In this document: one piece after another, positions 40,111 to 54,365 of the stretch
Layout: the number at the start of each line of letters is the position of its first letter
Position numbering within the stretch: position 1 is the stretch's first letter
NCBI RefSeq assembly: GCF_051014685.1
Contig: NW_027478918.1
Coordinates: 307,919 to 371,918 of the forward strand
Direction of reading: 5' to 3'
DNA: 64,000 nucleotides
From: Ptiloglossa arizonensis
Taxonomy: Eukaryota > Arthropoda > Insecta > Hymenoptera > Colletidae
The notes under the pieces: model-generated
What the model saw: the letters and a program-made list of their open reading frames with translations, nothing else
Told to the model about the DNA's origin: nothing
The model's database searches: none
Translations under genes and position numbers: made by a program

Positions 40111-40860
40111 CGTTGTACCTTATACGTTATACGTTATACGTTATACGTTATACGTTATACGTTATACGTTATACGTTATACGTTATACGTTATACGTTAT
40201 ACGTTATACGTTAAACGTTGTACGTTATACGTTATACGTTATATAATACGTTATACGTTATACGTTGTACGTTATACGTTATACGTTATACGTTATACGT
40301 TATACGTTATACGTTAACCGTTGTACGTTATACGTTATACGTTATACGTTATACGTTATACGTTATACGTTATACGTTATACGTTATACGTTATACCTTA
40401 TACGTTATACGATATACGTTATACGTTATACATTATACATTATACGTTATACGTTGAACGTTGTACGATATACGTTATACGTTATACGTTATACGTTATA
40501 CGTTATACGTTAAACGTTGTACGTTATACGTTATACGTCATACGTTATACGTTATACGTTATACGTTATACGTTCTACGTTATACGTTATACGTTATACG
40601 TTATACGTTATACGTTATTCGTTATACGTTATACGTTATACGTTATACGTTATACGTTATACGTTATACGTTATACGTTATACGTTATACGTTATACGTT
40701 ATACGTTACACGTTATACGTTATACGTTATACTGTATACGTTATACGTTATACGTTATACGTTATACGTTATACGTCATACGTTATACGTTATACGTTAT
40801 ACGTTATACGTTCTACGTTATACGTTATACGTTAAACGTTGTACGTTATACGTTATACGT
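40111..40860. repeat. Unit with TTGTACC, ATATAATACG and GTTAACCG markers
   Basis: TTGTACCTTATACG near 40112, GTTAAACGTTG, the out-of-register ATATAATACG at 40241, GTTAACCGTTG near 40314, CATTATACATTATACG, and GTTGAACGTTG at 40453. The first three recur at 41,88x-42,08x. From about 39,713 to 40,320 versus 41,482 to 42,090 the offset is 1,769-1,770 bp, changing by one base at an extra A near 41543. Confidence 0.82.
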
Positions 40861-41481
40861 TATACCTTATACCTTATACCTTATACGTTATACGTTATAC
40901 GTTATACGTTATACATTATACGTTATACGTTGAACTTTGTACGATATACGTTATACGTTATACGTTATACGTTATACGTTATACGTTAAACGTTGTACGT
41001 TATACGTTATACGTCATACGTTATACGTTATACGTTATACGTTCTATGTTATACGTTATACGTTAAACGTTGTACGTTATACGTTATACGTTATACGTTA
41101 TACGTTATACGTTATACGTTATGCGTTATACGTTATACGTTATACGTTATACGTTATACGTTATACGTTATACGTTATACGTTATACGTTATACGTTATA
41201 CGTTATACGTTATACGTAATACGTAATACGTCATACGTTTTACGTTAATCGTTATACGTTATACGTTACACGCTATACGTTATACGTTATACGTTATACG
41301 TTATACGTTATACGTTATACGTTATACATTATACTTTATACGTTATACGTTATACGTTATACGTTATACGTTATACGTTATACGTTACACGTTATACGTT
41401 ATACGTTATACTGTATACGTTATACGTTATACGTTATACGTTATACGTTATACGTCATACGTTATACGTTATACGTCATAC
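40861..41481. repeat. Q block, copy 1, and following units
   Basis: ACCTTATACC units near 40862, CATTATACG, GTTGAACTTTG at 40929, GATATACG, GTTAAACGTTG, GTCATACG, GTTCTATG, GTTAAACGTTG, GCG and the Q signature GTAATACGTAATACGTC at 41216 with TTTTACGTTAATCG and GTTACACGCTATACG. CATTATACTTTATACG and a P-type ACTGTATACG element follow. Confidence 0.84.
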
Positions 41482-42360
41482 GTTATTCGTTATACGTTAT
41501 ACGTTACACGTTATACGTTATACGTTATACTGTATACGTTATAACGTTATACGTTATACGTTATACGTTATACGTTATACGTCATACGTTATACGTTATA
41601 CGTTATACGTTATACGTTCTACGTTATACGTTATACGTTAAACGTTGTACGTTATACGTTATACGTTATACGTTATTCGTTATACGTTATACGTTATACG
41701 TTATACGTTATACGTTTCACGTTATACGTTATACGTTACGCGTTATAGGATATACGTTATACGTTATACGTTGTACGTTATACGTTATACGTTGTACGTT
41801 ATACGTTCTACGTTATACGTTATACGTTATACGTTATACGTTATACGTTATACGTTATACGTTATACGTTATACGTTATACGTTGTACCTTATACGTTAT
41901 ACGTTATACGTTATACGTTATACGTTATACGTTATACGTTATACGTTATACGTTATACGTTATACGTTATACGTTATACGTTAAACGTTGTACGTTATAC
42001 GTTATACGTTATATAATACGTTATACGTTATACGTTGTACGTTATACGTTATACGTTATACGTTATACGTTATACGTTATACGTTAACCGTTGTAGGTTA
42101 TACGTTATACGTTATACGTTATACGTTATACGTCATACGTTATACGTTATACGTTATACGTTATACGTTCTACGTTATACGTTATACGTTAAACGTTGTA
42201 CGTTATACGTTATACGTTATACGTTATTCGTTATACGTTATACGTTATACGTTATACGTTATACGTTTCACGTTATACGTTATACGTTACGCGTTATAGG
42301 ATATACGTTATACGTTATACGTTGTACGTTATACGTTATACGTTGTACGTTATACGTTAT
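41482..42360. repeat. Second copy of the 39.7-40.3 kb stretch
   Basis: TTATTCG at 41482, ACTGTATACG, TTATAACG (extra A) near 41543, GTCATACG, GTTCTACG, GTTAAACGTTG, GTTTCACG, GTTACGCGTTATAGG, TTGTACC, ATATAATACG at 42011 and GTTAACCGTTGTAGG near 42084. The final TTGTAGG differs from TTGTACG in the first copy. Another GTTTCACG/GTTACGCGTTATAGG element near 42265-42300 follows. Confidence 0.83.
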
Positions 42361-44500
42361 ACGTTATTCGTTATACGTTATACGTTATACGTTATACGTT
42401 ATACGTTATACGTTATACGTTATACGTTATACGTTATACGTTATACGTTATACGTTACACGTTATACGTTATACGTTATACTGTATACGTTATACGTTAT
42501 ACGTTATACGTTATACGTTATACGTCATACGTTATACGTTATACGTTATACGTTATACGTTCTACGTTATACGTTATACGTTAAACGTTGTACGTTATAC
42601 GTTATACGTTATACCTTATACCTTATACCTTATACGTTATACGTTATACGTTATACGTTATACATTATACGTTATACGTTGAACTTTGTACGATATACGT
42701 TATACGTTATACGTTATACGTTATACGTTATACGTTAAACGTTGTACGTTATACGTTATACGTCATACGTTATACGTTATACGTTATACGTTCTATGTTA
42801 TACGTTATACGTTAAACGTTGTACGTTATACGTTATACGTTATACGTTATACGTTATACGTTATACGTTATGCGTTATACGTTATACGTTATACGTTATA
42901 CGTTATACGTTATACGTTATACGTTATACGTTATACGTTATACGTTATACGTTATACGTTATACGTAATACGTAATACGTCATACGTTTTACGTTAATCG
43001 TTATACGTTATACGTTACACGCTATACGTTATACGTTATACGTTATACGTTATACGTTATACGTTATACGTCATACGTTATACGTTATACGTTATACGTT
43101 ATACGTTCTACGTTATACGTTATACGTTAAACGTTGTACGTTATACGTTATACGTTATACCTTATACCTTATACCTTATACGTTATACGTTATACGTTAT
43201 ACGTTATACATTATACGTTATACGTTGAACTTTGTACGATATACGTTATACGTTATACGTTATACGTTATACGTTATACGCTATACGTTATACGTTTTAC
43301 GTTATACGTTATACGTAATACGTTGTACGTTATACGTTATACGTTATACGTTATACGTTATACGTTAAACGTTGTACGTTATACGTTATACGTCATACGT
43401 TATACGTTATACGTTATACGTTATACGTTCTACGTTATACGTTATACGTTATACGTTATACGTTATACGTTATTCGTTATACGTTATACGTTATACGTTA
43501 TACGTTATACGTTATACGTTATACGTTATACGTTATACGTTATACGTTATACGTTATACGTTACACGTTATACGTTATACGTTATACTGTATACGTTATA
43601 CGTTATACGTTATACGTTATACGTTATACGTCATACGTTATACGTTATACGTTATACGTTATACGTTCTACGTTATACGTTATACGTTAAACGTTGTACG
43701 TTATACGTTATACGTTATACCTTATACCTTATACGTTATACGTTATACGTTATACGTTATACATTATACGTTATACGTTGAACTTTGTACGATATACGTT
43801 ATACGTTATACGTTATACGTTATACGTTATACGTTAAACGTTGTACGTTATACGTTATACGTCATACGTTATACGTTATACGTTATACGTTCTATGTTAT
43901 ACGTTATACGTTAAACGTTGTACGTTATACGTTATACGTTATACGTTATACGTTATACGTTATACGTTATGCGTTATACGTTATACGTTATACGTTATAC
44001 GTTATACGTTATACGTTATACGTTATACGTTATACGTTATACGTTATACGTTATACGTTATACGTAATACGTAATACGTCATACGTTTTACGTTAATCGT
44101 TATACGTTATACGTTACACGCTATACGTTATACGTTATACGTTATACGTTATACGTTATACGTTATACGTTATACGTTATACGTTATACATTATACTTTA
44201 TACGTTATACGTTATACGTTATACGTTATACGTTATACGTTATACGTTATACGTTATACGTTATACGTTATACGTTATACGTTATACGTTATACGTTATA
44301 CGTTATACGTTATGCGTTATAGGATATACGTTATACGTTATACGTTGTACGTTATACGTTATACGTTATACGTTATACGTTATACGTTATACGTTATACG
44401 TTATACGTTATACGTTATACGTTATACGTTATACGTTATACGTTATACGTTATACGTTATACGTTATACGTTATACGTTATACGTTATACGTTATACGTT
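42361..44500. repeat. Q block series, copies 2 and 3
   Basis: Q signatures at 42965 and 44064, 1,099 bp (157 units) apart, each preceded by ACCTTATACC units, GTTGAACTTTG, GTTAAACGTTG and GTTCTATG. A third ACCTTATACC/GTTGAACTTTG element near 43,160-43,230 stands between them without its own Q signature. It is followed by TTTTACG, GTAATACGTTGTACG and a P-type ACTGTATACG. A long pure run with one TTATAGGATATACG near 44320 follows. Confidence 0.82.
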
Positions 44501-45159
44501 ATATGTTATACGTCATGCGATATACGTTATACGTTATTCGTTATACGGTATACGTTAAACGTTGTACGTTATACGTTATACGTTATACGTTATACGTTAT
44601 ACGTTAAACGTTAAACGTTGTACGTTATACGTTACACGTTTTACGTTATACGTTATACGTTATACGTTATACGTTATACGTTATACGTTATACGTTATAC
44701 GTTATACGTTATGCGTTATAGGATATACGTTATACGTTCTACGTTGTACGTTATACGTTATACGTTATACGTTATATGTTATACGTCATGCGATATACGT
44801 TATACGTTATTCGTTATACGGTATACGTTAAACGTTGTACGTTATACGTTATGCGTTATACGTTATACGTTATACGTTGGACGTTATACGTTATACGTTA
44901 TACGTTATACGTTATGCGTTATACGTTATACGTTATACGTTACACGTTATACGTTATACGTTATACTGTATACGTTATACGTTATACGTTATACGTTATA
45001 CGTTCTACGTTATACGTTATACGTTATACGTTATACGTTATACTGTATACGTTATACGTTATACGTTATACGTTATACGCCATACGTTATACGTTATACG
45101 TTATACGTTATACGTTATACGTTATACGTTATACGTTATACGTTATACGTTATACGTTA
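44501..45159. repeat. R doublet, class I (273-bp spacing), and P start
   Basis: R at 44501 and 44774, 273 bp (39 units) apart. Between them are two TTAAACG units in a row, GTTACACGTTTTACG, GCGTTATAGGATATACG and GTTCTACGTTGTACG. GTTGGACG (full 7-mer) is at 44876, preceded by a GCG unit. P elements with ACTGTATACG, GTTCTACG and GCCATACG follow. Confidence 0.87.
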
Positions 45160-47265
45160 TACGTTATACGTTATACGTTATACGTTATACGTTATACGTT
45201 ACACGTTATACGTTATACGTTATACTGTATACGTTATACGTTATACGTTATACGTTATACGTTATACGTCATACGTTATACGTTATACGTTATACGTTAT
45301 TCGTTATACGTTATACGTTACACGTTATACGTTATACGTTATACTGTATACGTTATACGTTATACGTTATACGTTATACGTTATACGTTATACGTCATAC
45401 GTTATACGTTATACGTTATACGTTATACGTTCTACGTTATACGTTATACGTTAAACGTTGTACGTTATACGTTATACGTTATACGTTATTCGTTATACGT
45501 TATACGTTATACGTTATACGTTATACGTTTCACGTTATACGTTATACGTTACGCGTTATAGGATATACGTTATACGTTATACGTTGTACGTTATACGTTA
45601 TACGTTGTACGTTATACGTTCTACGTTATACGTTATACGTTATACGTTATACGTTATACGTTATACGTTATACGTTATACGTTATACGTTATACGTTATT
45701 CGTTATACGTTATACGTTATACGTTATACGTTATACGTTTCACGTTATACGTTATACGTTACGCGTTATAGGATATACGTTATACGTTATACGTTGTACG
45801 TTATACGTTATACGTTATACGTTATACGTTATACGTTATACGTTATACGTTATACGTTAAACGTTATACGTTATACGTTATACGATATACGTTATACGTC
45901 ATACGTTATACGTTATACGTTATACGTTATACGTTATACGTTCTACGTTATACGTTATACGTTATACCTTATACGTTATACGTTATACGTTATACGTTAT
46001 ACATTATACGTTATACGTTGAACGTTGTACGATATACGTTATACGTTATACGTTATACGTTATACGTTATACGGTAAACGTTGTACGTTATACGTTATAC
46101 GTCATACGTTATACGTTATACGTTATACGTTATACGTTCTACGTTATACGTTATACGTTAGACGTTGTACGTTATACGTTATACGTTATACGTTATACGT
46201 TATACGTTATACGTTATACGTTATACGTTATACGTTATACGTTATACGTTATACGTTATACGTTACACGTTATACGTTATACGTTATACTGTATACGTTA
46301 TACGTTATACGTTATACGTTATACGTTATACGTTATACGTCATACGTTATACGTTATACGTTATACGTTATACGTTCTACGTTATACGTTATACGTTAAA
46401 CGTTGTACGTTATACGTTATACGTTATACCTTATACGTTATACGTTATACGTTATACGTTATACATTATACGTTATACGTTGAACTTTGTACGATATACG
46501 TTATACGTTATACGTTATACGTTATACGTTAAACGTTGTACGTTATACGTTATACGTCATACGTTATACGTTATACGTTATACGTTCTATGTTATACGTT
46601 ATACGTTAAACGTTGTACGTTATACGTTATACGTTATACGTTATACGTTATACGTTATACGTTATGCGTTATACGTTATACGTTATACGTTATATGTTAT
46701 ACGTTATACGTTATACGTTATACGTTATACGTTATACGTTATACGTTATACGTAATACGTAATACGTCATACGTTTTACGTTAATCGTTATACGTTATAC
46801 GTTACACGCTATACGTTATACGTTATACGTTATACGTTATACGTTATACGTTATACGTTATACGTTATACGTTATACGTTATACGTTATACGTTATACGT
46901 TATACGTTATACGTTATACGTTATACGTTATACGTTATACGTTATACGTTATACGTTATACGTTATACGTTATACGTTATACGTTATACGTTATACGTTA
47001 TACGTTATACGTTATACGTTATACGTTATACGTTATACGTTATACGTTATGCGTTATAGGATATACGTTATACGTTATACGTTGTACGTTATACGTTATA
47101 CGTTATACGTTATACGTTATACGTTATACGTTATACGTTAAACGTTATACGTTATACGTTATACGATATACGTTATACGTTATACGTTATACGTTATACG
47201 TTATACGTTATACGTTATACGTTGTACGTTATACGTTATACGTTATACGTTATACGTTGTACGTT
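45160..47265. repeat. 2.1-kb block, copy a
   Basis: Markers include GTTACACG at 45198, ACTGTATACG pairs, GTTTCACG and GTTACGCGTTATAGG twice, ACCTTATACG, GTTGAACG, CGGTAAACG near 46073, GTTAGACGTTG at 46157, GTTGAACTTTG, the Q signature at 46752, a pure tract, TTATAGGATATACG, TTAAACG, GATATACG and two GTTGTACG. All recur at +5,457 bp up to the pure tract and at +5,506 bp after it, a gain of 7 units. The translated pattern of 45,458-46,784 matches 50,915-52,241 exactly. Confidence 0.89.
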
Positions 47266-48126
47266 ATACGTTATACGTTATACGTTATACGTTATACGTT
47301 AGACGTTGTACGTTATACGTTATACGTTACACGTTATACGCTATACGTTATACGTTATACGTTATACGTTATACGTTATACGTTATACGTTATACGTTAT
47401 ACGTTATACGTTATACGTTATACGCTATACGTTATACGTTATACGTTATACGTTATACGTTATACGTTATACGTTATACGTTATATGTTATACGTCATGC
47501 GATATACGTTATACGTTATTCGTTATACGGTATACGTTAAACGTTGTACGTTATACGTTATACGTTATACGTTATACGTTATACGTTATACGTTATACGT
47601 TATACGTTATACGTTATACGTTATACGTTATACGTTATACGTTATACGTTATACGTTATACGTTATACGTTATGCGTTATAGGATATACGTTATACGTTA
47701 TACGTTGTACGTTATACGTTATACGTTATACGTTATACGTTATACGTTATACGTTATACGTTAAACGTTATACGCTATACGTTATACGATATACGTTATA
47801 CGTTATACGTTATACGTTATACGTTATACGTTATACGTTATACGTTGTACGTTATACGTTATACGTTATACGTTATACGTTGTACGTTATACGTTATACG
47901 TTATACGTTATACGTTATACGTTAGACGTTGTACGTTATACGTTATACGTTACACGTTATACGCTATACGTTATACGTTATACGTTATACGTTATACGTT
48001 ATACGTTATACGTTATACGTTATACGTTATACGTTATACGTTATACGTTATACGTTATACGTTATACGTTATACGTTATACGTTATACGTTATACGTTAT
48101 ACGTTATACGTTATACGTTATACGTT
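47266..48126. repeat. GTTAGACGTTG family with single R
   Basis: GTTAGACGTTG at 47298 and 47921 (623 bp, 89 units apart), each followed by GTTACACGTTATACGC. R at 47483 lies between them. The second element's lead-in reads TTAAACGTTATACGC near 47761 where others have TTAAACG followed by canonical units. Confidence 0.82.
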
Positions 48127-49202
48127 ATATGTTATACGTCACGCGATATACGTTATACGTTATTCGTTATACGGTATACGTTAAACGTTGTACGTTATAC
48201 GTTATACGTTATACGTTATACGTTATACGTTAAACGTTAAACGTTGTACGTTATACGTTACACGTTTTACGTTATACGTTATACGTTATACGTTATACGT
48301 TATACGTTATACGTTATACGTTATACGTTATACGTTATACGTTATGCGTTATAGGATATACGTTATACGTTATACGTTGTACGTTATACGTTATACGTTA
48401 TACGTTATATGTTATACGTCATGCGATATACGTTATACGTTATTCGTTATACGGTATACGTTAAACGTTGTACGTTATACGTTATACGTTATACGTTATA
48501 CGTTATACGTGGACGTTATACGTTATACGTTATACGTTATACGTTATACGTTATACGTTATACGTTATACGTTATACGTTACACGTTATACGTTATACGT
48601 TATACTGTATACGTTATACGTTATACGTTATACGTTATACGTTATACGTCATACGTTATACGTTATACGTTGTACGTTATACGTTCTACGTTATACGTTA
48701 TACGTTATACGTTATACGTTATACTGTATACGTTATACGTTATACGTTATACGCCATACGTTATACGTTATACGTTATACGTTATACGTTATACGTTATA
48801 CGTTCTACGTTATACGTTATACGTTATACGTTATACGCTATACGTTATACGTTATACGTTATACGTTATACGTTTCACGCTATACGTTATACGTTACGCG
48901 TTATAGGATATACGTTATACGTTATACGTTGTACGTTATACGTTATACGTTATACGTTATACGTTATACGTGGACGTTATACGTTATACGTTATACGTTA
49001 TACGTTATACGTTATACGTTATACGTTATACGTTACACGTTACACGTTATACGTTATACGTAATACTGTATACGTTATACGTTATACGTTATACGTTATA
49101 CGTTATACGTCATACGTTATACGTTATACGTTATACGTTATACGTTATACGTTATACGTTATACGTTATACGTTACACGTTATACGTTATACGTTATACG
49201 TT
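48127..49202. repeat. R doublet, class II (280-bp spacing), with two TGGACG elements
   Basis: R at 48127 (variant GTCACGCG) and 48407, 280 bp (40 units) apart. GTGGACG, a 6-mer version of GTTGGACG, is at 48509 and again at 48970. Between the two are GTTACACG, ACTGTATACG, GTCATACG, GCCATACG, GTTCTACG, GCTATACG, GTTTCACGC and GTTACGCGTTATAGG. The second element has GTTACACGTTACACG and GTAATACTGTATACG. Confidence 0.86.
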
Positions 49203-50007
49203 AAACGTTGTACGTTATACGTTATACGTTATACGTTATACGTTATACGTTAAACGTTATACGTTATACGTTATACGATATACGTTATACGTTATACGTT
49301 ATACGTTATACGTTATACGTTATACGTTATACGTTGTACGTTATACGTTATACGTTATACGTTATACGTTGTACGTTATACGTTATACGTTATACGTTAT
49401 ACGTTATACGTTAGACGTTGTACGTTATACGTTATACGTTACACGTTATACGCTATACGTTATACGTTATACGTTATACGTTATACGTTATACGTTATAC
49501 GTTATACGTTATACGTTATACGTTATACGTTATACGTTATACGTTATACGTTATACGTTATACGTTATACGTTATACGTTATACGTTATACGTTATGCGT
49601 TATAGGATATACGTTATACGTTATACGTTGTACGTTATACGTTATACGTTATACGTTATACGTTATACGTTATACGTTATACGTTAAACGTTATACGTTA
49701 TACGTTATACGATATACGTTATACGTTATACGTTATACGTTATACGTTATACGTTATACGTTATACGTTGTACGTTATACGTTATACGTTATACGTTATA
49801 CGTTGTACGTTATACGTTATACGTTATACGTTATACGTTATACGTTAGACGTTGTACGTTATACGTTATACGTTACACGTTATACGCTATACGTTATACG
49901 TTATACGTTATACGTTATACGTTATACGTTATACGTTATACGTTATACGTTATACGTTATACGTTATACGTTATACGTTATACGTTATACGTTATACGTT
50001 ATACGTT
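49203..50007. repeat. 434-bp tandem pair with GTTAGACGTTG
   Basis: TTAAACG, GATATACG, two GTTGTACG, then GTTAGACGTTG at 49410 and 49844, 434 bp (62 units) apart. GTTACACGTTATACGC follows each. Between them GCGTTATAGGATATACG lies near 49597. Confidence 0.86.
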
Positions 50008-50619
50008 ATATGTTATACGTCATGCGATATACGTTATACGTTATTCGTTATACGGTATACGTTAAACGTTGTACGTTATACGTTATACGTTATACGTTAT
50101 ACGTTATACGTTAAACGTTAAACGTTGTACGTTATACGTTACACGTTTTACGTTATACGTTATACGTTATACGTTATATGTTATACGTTATACGTTATAC
50201 GTTATACGTTATACGTTATACGTTATGCGTTATAGGATATACGTTATACGTTATACGTTGTACGTTATACGTTATACGTTATACGTTATATGTTATACGT
50301 CATGCGATATACGTTATACGTTATTCGTTATACGGTATACGTTAAACGTTGTACGTTATACGTTATACGTTATACGTTATACGTTATACGTTATACGTGG
50401 ACGTTATACGTTATACGTTATACGTTATACGTTATACGTTATACGTTATACGTTATACGTTATACGTTACACGTTATACGTTATACGTTATACTGTATAC
50501 GTTATACGTTATACGTTATACGTTATACGTTATACGTCATACGTTATACGTTATACGTTATACGTTATACGTTCTACGTTATACGTTATACGTTATACGT
50601 TATACGTTATACTGTATAC
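50008..50619. repeat. R doublet, class II
   Basis: R at 50008 and 50288 (280 bp apart), GTGGACG at 50397, then GTTACACG, ACTGTATACG, GTCATACG and GTTCTACG. Unlike the 48.1-kb copy, only one GTGGACG is present before the sequence joins the 2.1-kb block. An ATATG unit near 50177 is an extra variant between the two R elements. Confidence 0.86.
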
Positions 50620-52765
50620 GTTATACGTTATACGTTATACGTTATACGTTATACGTTACACGTTATACGTTATACGTTATACTGTATACGTTATACGTTA
50701 TACGTTATACGTTATACGTTATACGTCATACGTTATACGTTATACGTTATACGTTATTCGTTATACGTTATACGTTACACGTTATACGTTATACGTTATA
50801 CTGTATACGTTATACGTTATACGTTATACGTTATACGTTATACGTTATACGTCATACGTTATACGTTATACGTTATACGTTATACGTTCTACGTTATACG
50901 TTATACGTTAAACGTTGTACGTTATACGTTATACGTTATACGTTATTCGTTATACGTTATACGTTATACGTTATACGTTATACGTTTCACGTTATACGTT
51001 ATACGTTACGCGTTATAGGATATACGTTATACGTTATACGTTGTACGTTATACGTTATACGTTGTACGTTATACGTTCTACGTTATACGTTATACGTTAT
51101 ACGTTATACGTTATACGTTATACGTTATACGTTATACGTTATACGTTATACGTTATTCGTTATACGTTATACGTTATACGTTATACGTTATACGTTTCAC
51201 GTTATACGTTATACGTTACGCGTTATAGGATATACGTTATACGTTATACGTTGTACGTTATACGTTATACGTTATACGTTATACGTTATACGTTATACGT
51301 TATACGTTATACGTTAAACGTTATACGTTATACGTTATACGATATACGTTATACGTCATACGTTATACGTTATACGTTATACGTTATACGTTATACGTTC
51401 TACGTTATACGTTATACGTTATACCTTATACGTTATACGTTATACGTTATACGTTATACATTATACGTTATACGTTGAACGTTGTACGATATACGTTATA
51501 CGTTATACGTTATACGTTATACGTTATACGGTAAACGTTGTACGTTATACGTTATACGTCATACGTTATACGTTATACGTTATACGTTATACGTTCTACG
51601 TTATACGTTATACGTTAGACGTTGTACGTTATACGTTATACGTTATACGTTATACGTTATACGTTATACGTTATACGTTATACGTTATACGTTATACGTT
51701 ATACGTTATACGTTATACGTTACACGTTATACGTTATACGTTATACTGTATACGTTATACGTTATACGTTATACGTTATACGTTATACGTTATACGTCAT
51801 ACGTTATACGTTATACGTTATACGTTATACGTTCTACGTTATACGTTATACGTTAAACGTTGTACGTTATACGTTATACGTTATACCTTATACGTTATAC
51901 GTTATACGTTATACGTTATACATTATACGTTATACGTTGAACTTTGTACGATATACGTTATACGTTATACGTTATACGTTATACGTTAAACGTTGTACGT
52001 TATACGTTATACGTCATACGTTATACGTTATACGTTATACGTTCTATGTTATACGTTATACGTTAAACGTTGTACGTTATACGTTATACGTTATACGTTA
52101 TACGTTATACGTTATACGTTATGCGTTATACGTTATACGTTATACGTTATATGTTATACGTTATACGTTATACGTTATACGTTATACGTTATACGTTATA
52201 CGTTATACGTAATACGTAATACGTCATACGTTTTACGTTAATCGTTATACGTTATACGTTACACGCTATACGTTATACGTTATACGTTATACGTTATACG
52301 TTATACGTTATACGTTATACGTTATACGTTATACGTTATACGTTATACGTTATACGTTATACGTTATACGTTATACGTTATACGTTATACGTTATACGTT
52401 ATACGTTATACGTTATACGTTATACGTTATACGTTATACGTTATACGTTATACGTTATACGTTATACGTTATACGTTATACGTTATACGTTATACGTTAT
52501 ACGTTATACGTTATACGTTATACGTTATACGTTATACGTTATACGTTATACGTTATGCGTTATAGGATATACGTTATACGTTATACGTTGTACGTTATAC
52601 GTTATACGTTATACGTTATACGTTATACGTTATACGTTATACGTTAAACGTTATACGTTATACGTTATACGATATACGTTATACGTTATACGTTATACGT
52701 TATACGTTATACGTTATACGTTATACGTTGTACGTTATACGTTATACGTTATACGTTATACGTTG
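50620..52765. repeat. 2.1-kb block, copy b
   Basis: Copy of 45160-47265. GTTACACG is at 50655, CGGTAAACG near 51530, GTTGAACTTTG near 51927 and the Q signature at 52209. The pure tract after Q is 49 bp longer than in copy a. The copies part after the second GTTGTACG (52762), where this one continues into GCTATACG and GTTTCACGC instead of GTTAGACGTTG. Confidence 0.89.
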
Positions 52766-52848
52766 TACGTTATACGCTATACGTTATACGTTATACGTTA
52801 TACGTTATACGTTTCACGCTATACGTTATACGTTATACGTTATACGTT

Positions 52849-53935
52849 ATATGTTATACGTCATGCGATATACGTTATACGTTATTCGTTATACGGTATA
52901 CGTTAAACGTTGTACGTTATACGTTATACGTTATACGTTATACGTTATACGTTAAACGTTAAACGTTGTACGTTATACGTTACACGTTTTACGTTATACG
53001 TTATACGTTATACGTTATACGTTATACGTTATACGTTATACGTTATACGTTATACGTTATACGTTATGCGTTATAGGATATACGTTATACGTTATACGTT
53101 GTACGTTATACGTTATACGTTATACGTTATATGTTATACGTCATGCGATATACGTTATACGTTATTCGTTATACGGTATACGTTAAACGTTGTACGTTAT
53201 ACGTTATACGTTATACGTTATACGTTATACGTGGACGTTATACGTTATACGTTATACGTTATACGTTATACGTTATACGTTATACGTTATACGTTATACG
53301 TTACACGTTATACGTTATACGTTATACTGTATACGTTATACGTTATACGTTATACGTTATACGTTATACGTCATACGTTATACGTTATACGTTATACGTT
53401 ATACGTTCTACGTTATACGTTATACGTTATACGTTATACGTTATACTGTATACGTTATACGTTATACGTTATACGTTATACGCCATACGTTATACGTTAT
53501 ACGTTATACGTTATACGTTATACGTTATACGTTCTACGTTATACGTTATACGTTATACGTTATACGCTATACGTTATACGTTATACGTTATACGTTATAC
53601 GTTTCACGCTATACGTTATACGTTACGCGTTATAGGATATACGTTATACGTTATACGTTGTACGTTATACGTTATACGTTATACGTTATACGTTATACGT
53701 GGACGTTATACGTTATACGTTATACGTTATACGTTATACGTTATACGTTATACGTTATACGTTATACGTTACACGTTATACGTTATACGTTATACTGTAT
53801 ACGTTATACGTTATACGTTATACGTTATACGTTATACGTCATACGTTATACGTTATACGTTATACGTTATACGTTATACGTTATACGTTATACGTTACAC
53901 GTTATACGTTATACGTTATACGTTAAACGTTGTAC
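52849..53935. repeat. R doublet, class II, with two TGGACG elements
   Basis: R at 52849 and 53129 (280 bp apart), GTGGACG at 53231 and 53699 (468 bp apart, 67 units minus one base). The intervening markers match those of 48509-48970, including GTTTCACGC and GTTACGCGTTATAGG. GTTAAACGTTG near 53924 ends the block. Confidence 0.86.
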
Positions 53936-54365
53936 GTTATACGTTATACGTTATACGTTATACGTTATACGTTATACGTTATACGTTATACGTTATACGT
54001 TATACGTTATACTTTATACGTTATACGTTATACGTTATACGTTATACGTTATACGTTATACGTTATACGTTATACGTTATACGTTATACGTTATACGTTA
54101 TACGTTATGCGTTATAGGATATACGTTATACGTTATACGTTGTACGTTATACGTTATACGTTATACGTTATACGTTATACGTTATACGTTATACGTTATG
54201 CGTTATAGGATATACGTTATACGTTATACGTTGTACGTTATACGTTATACGTTATACGTTATACGTTATACGTTATACGTTATACGTTATACGTTATACG
54301 TTATACGTTATACGTTATACGTTATACGTTATACGTTATACGTTATACGTTATACGTTATACGTT
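53936..54365. repeat. Low-variant interval
   Basis: Mostly canonical units with one CTTTATACG near 54011 and two GCGTTATAGGATATACG elements about 91 bp apart (near 54108 and 54199). Confidence 0.8.
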
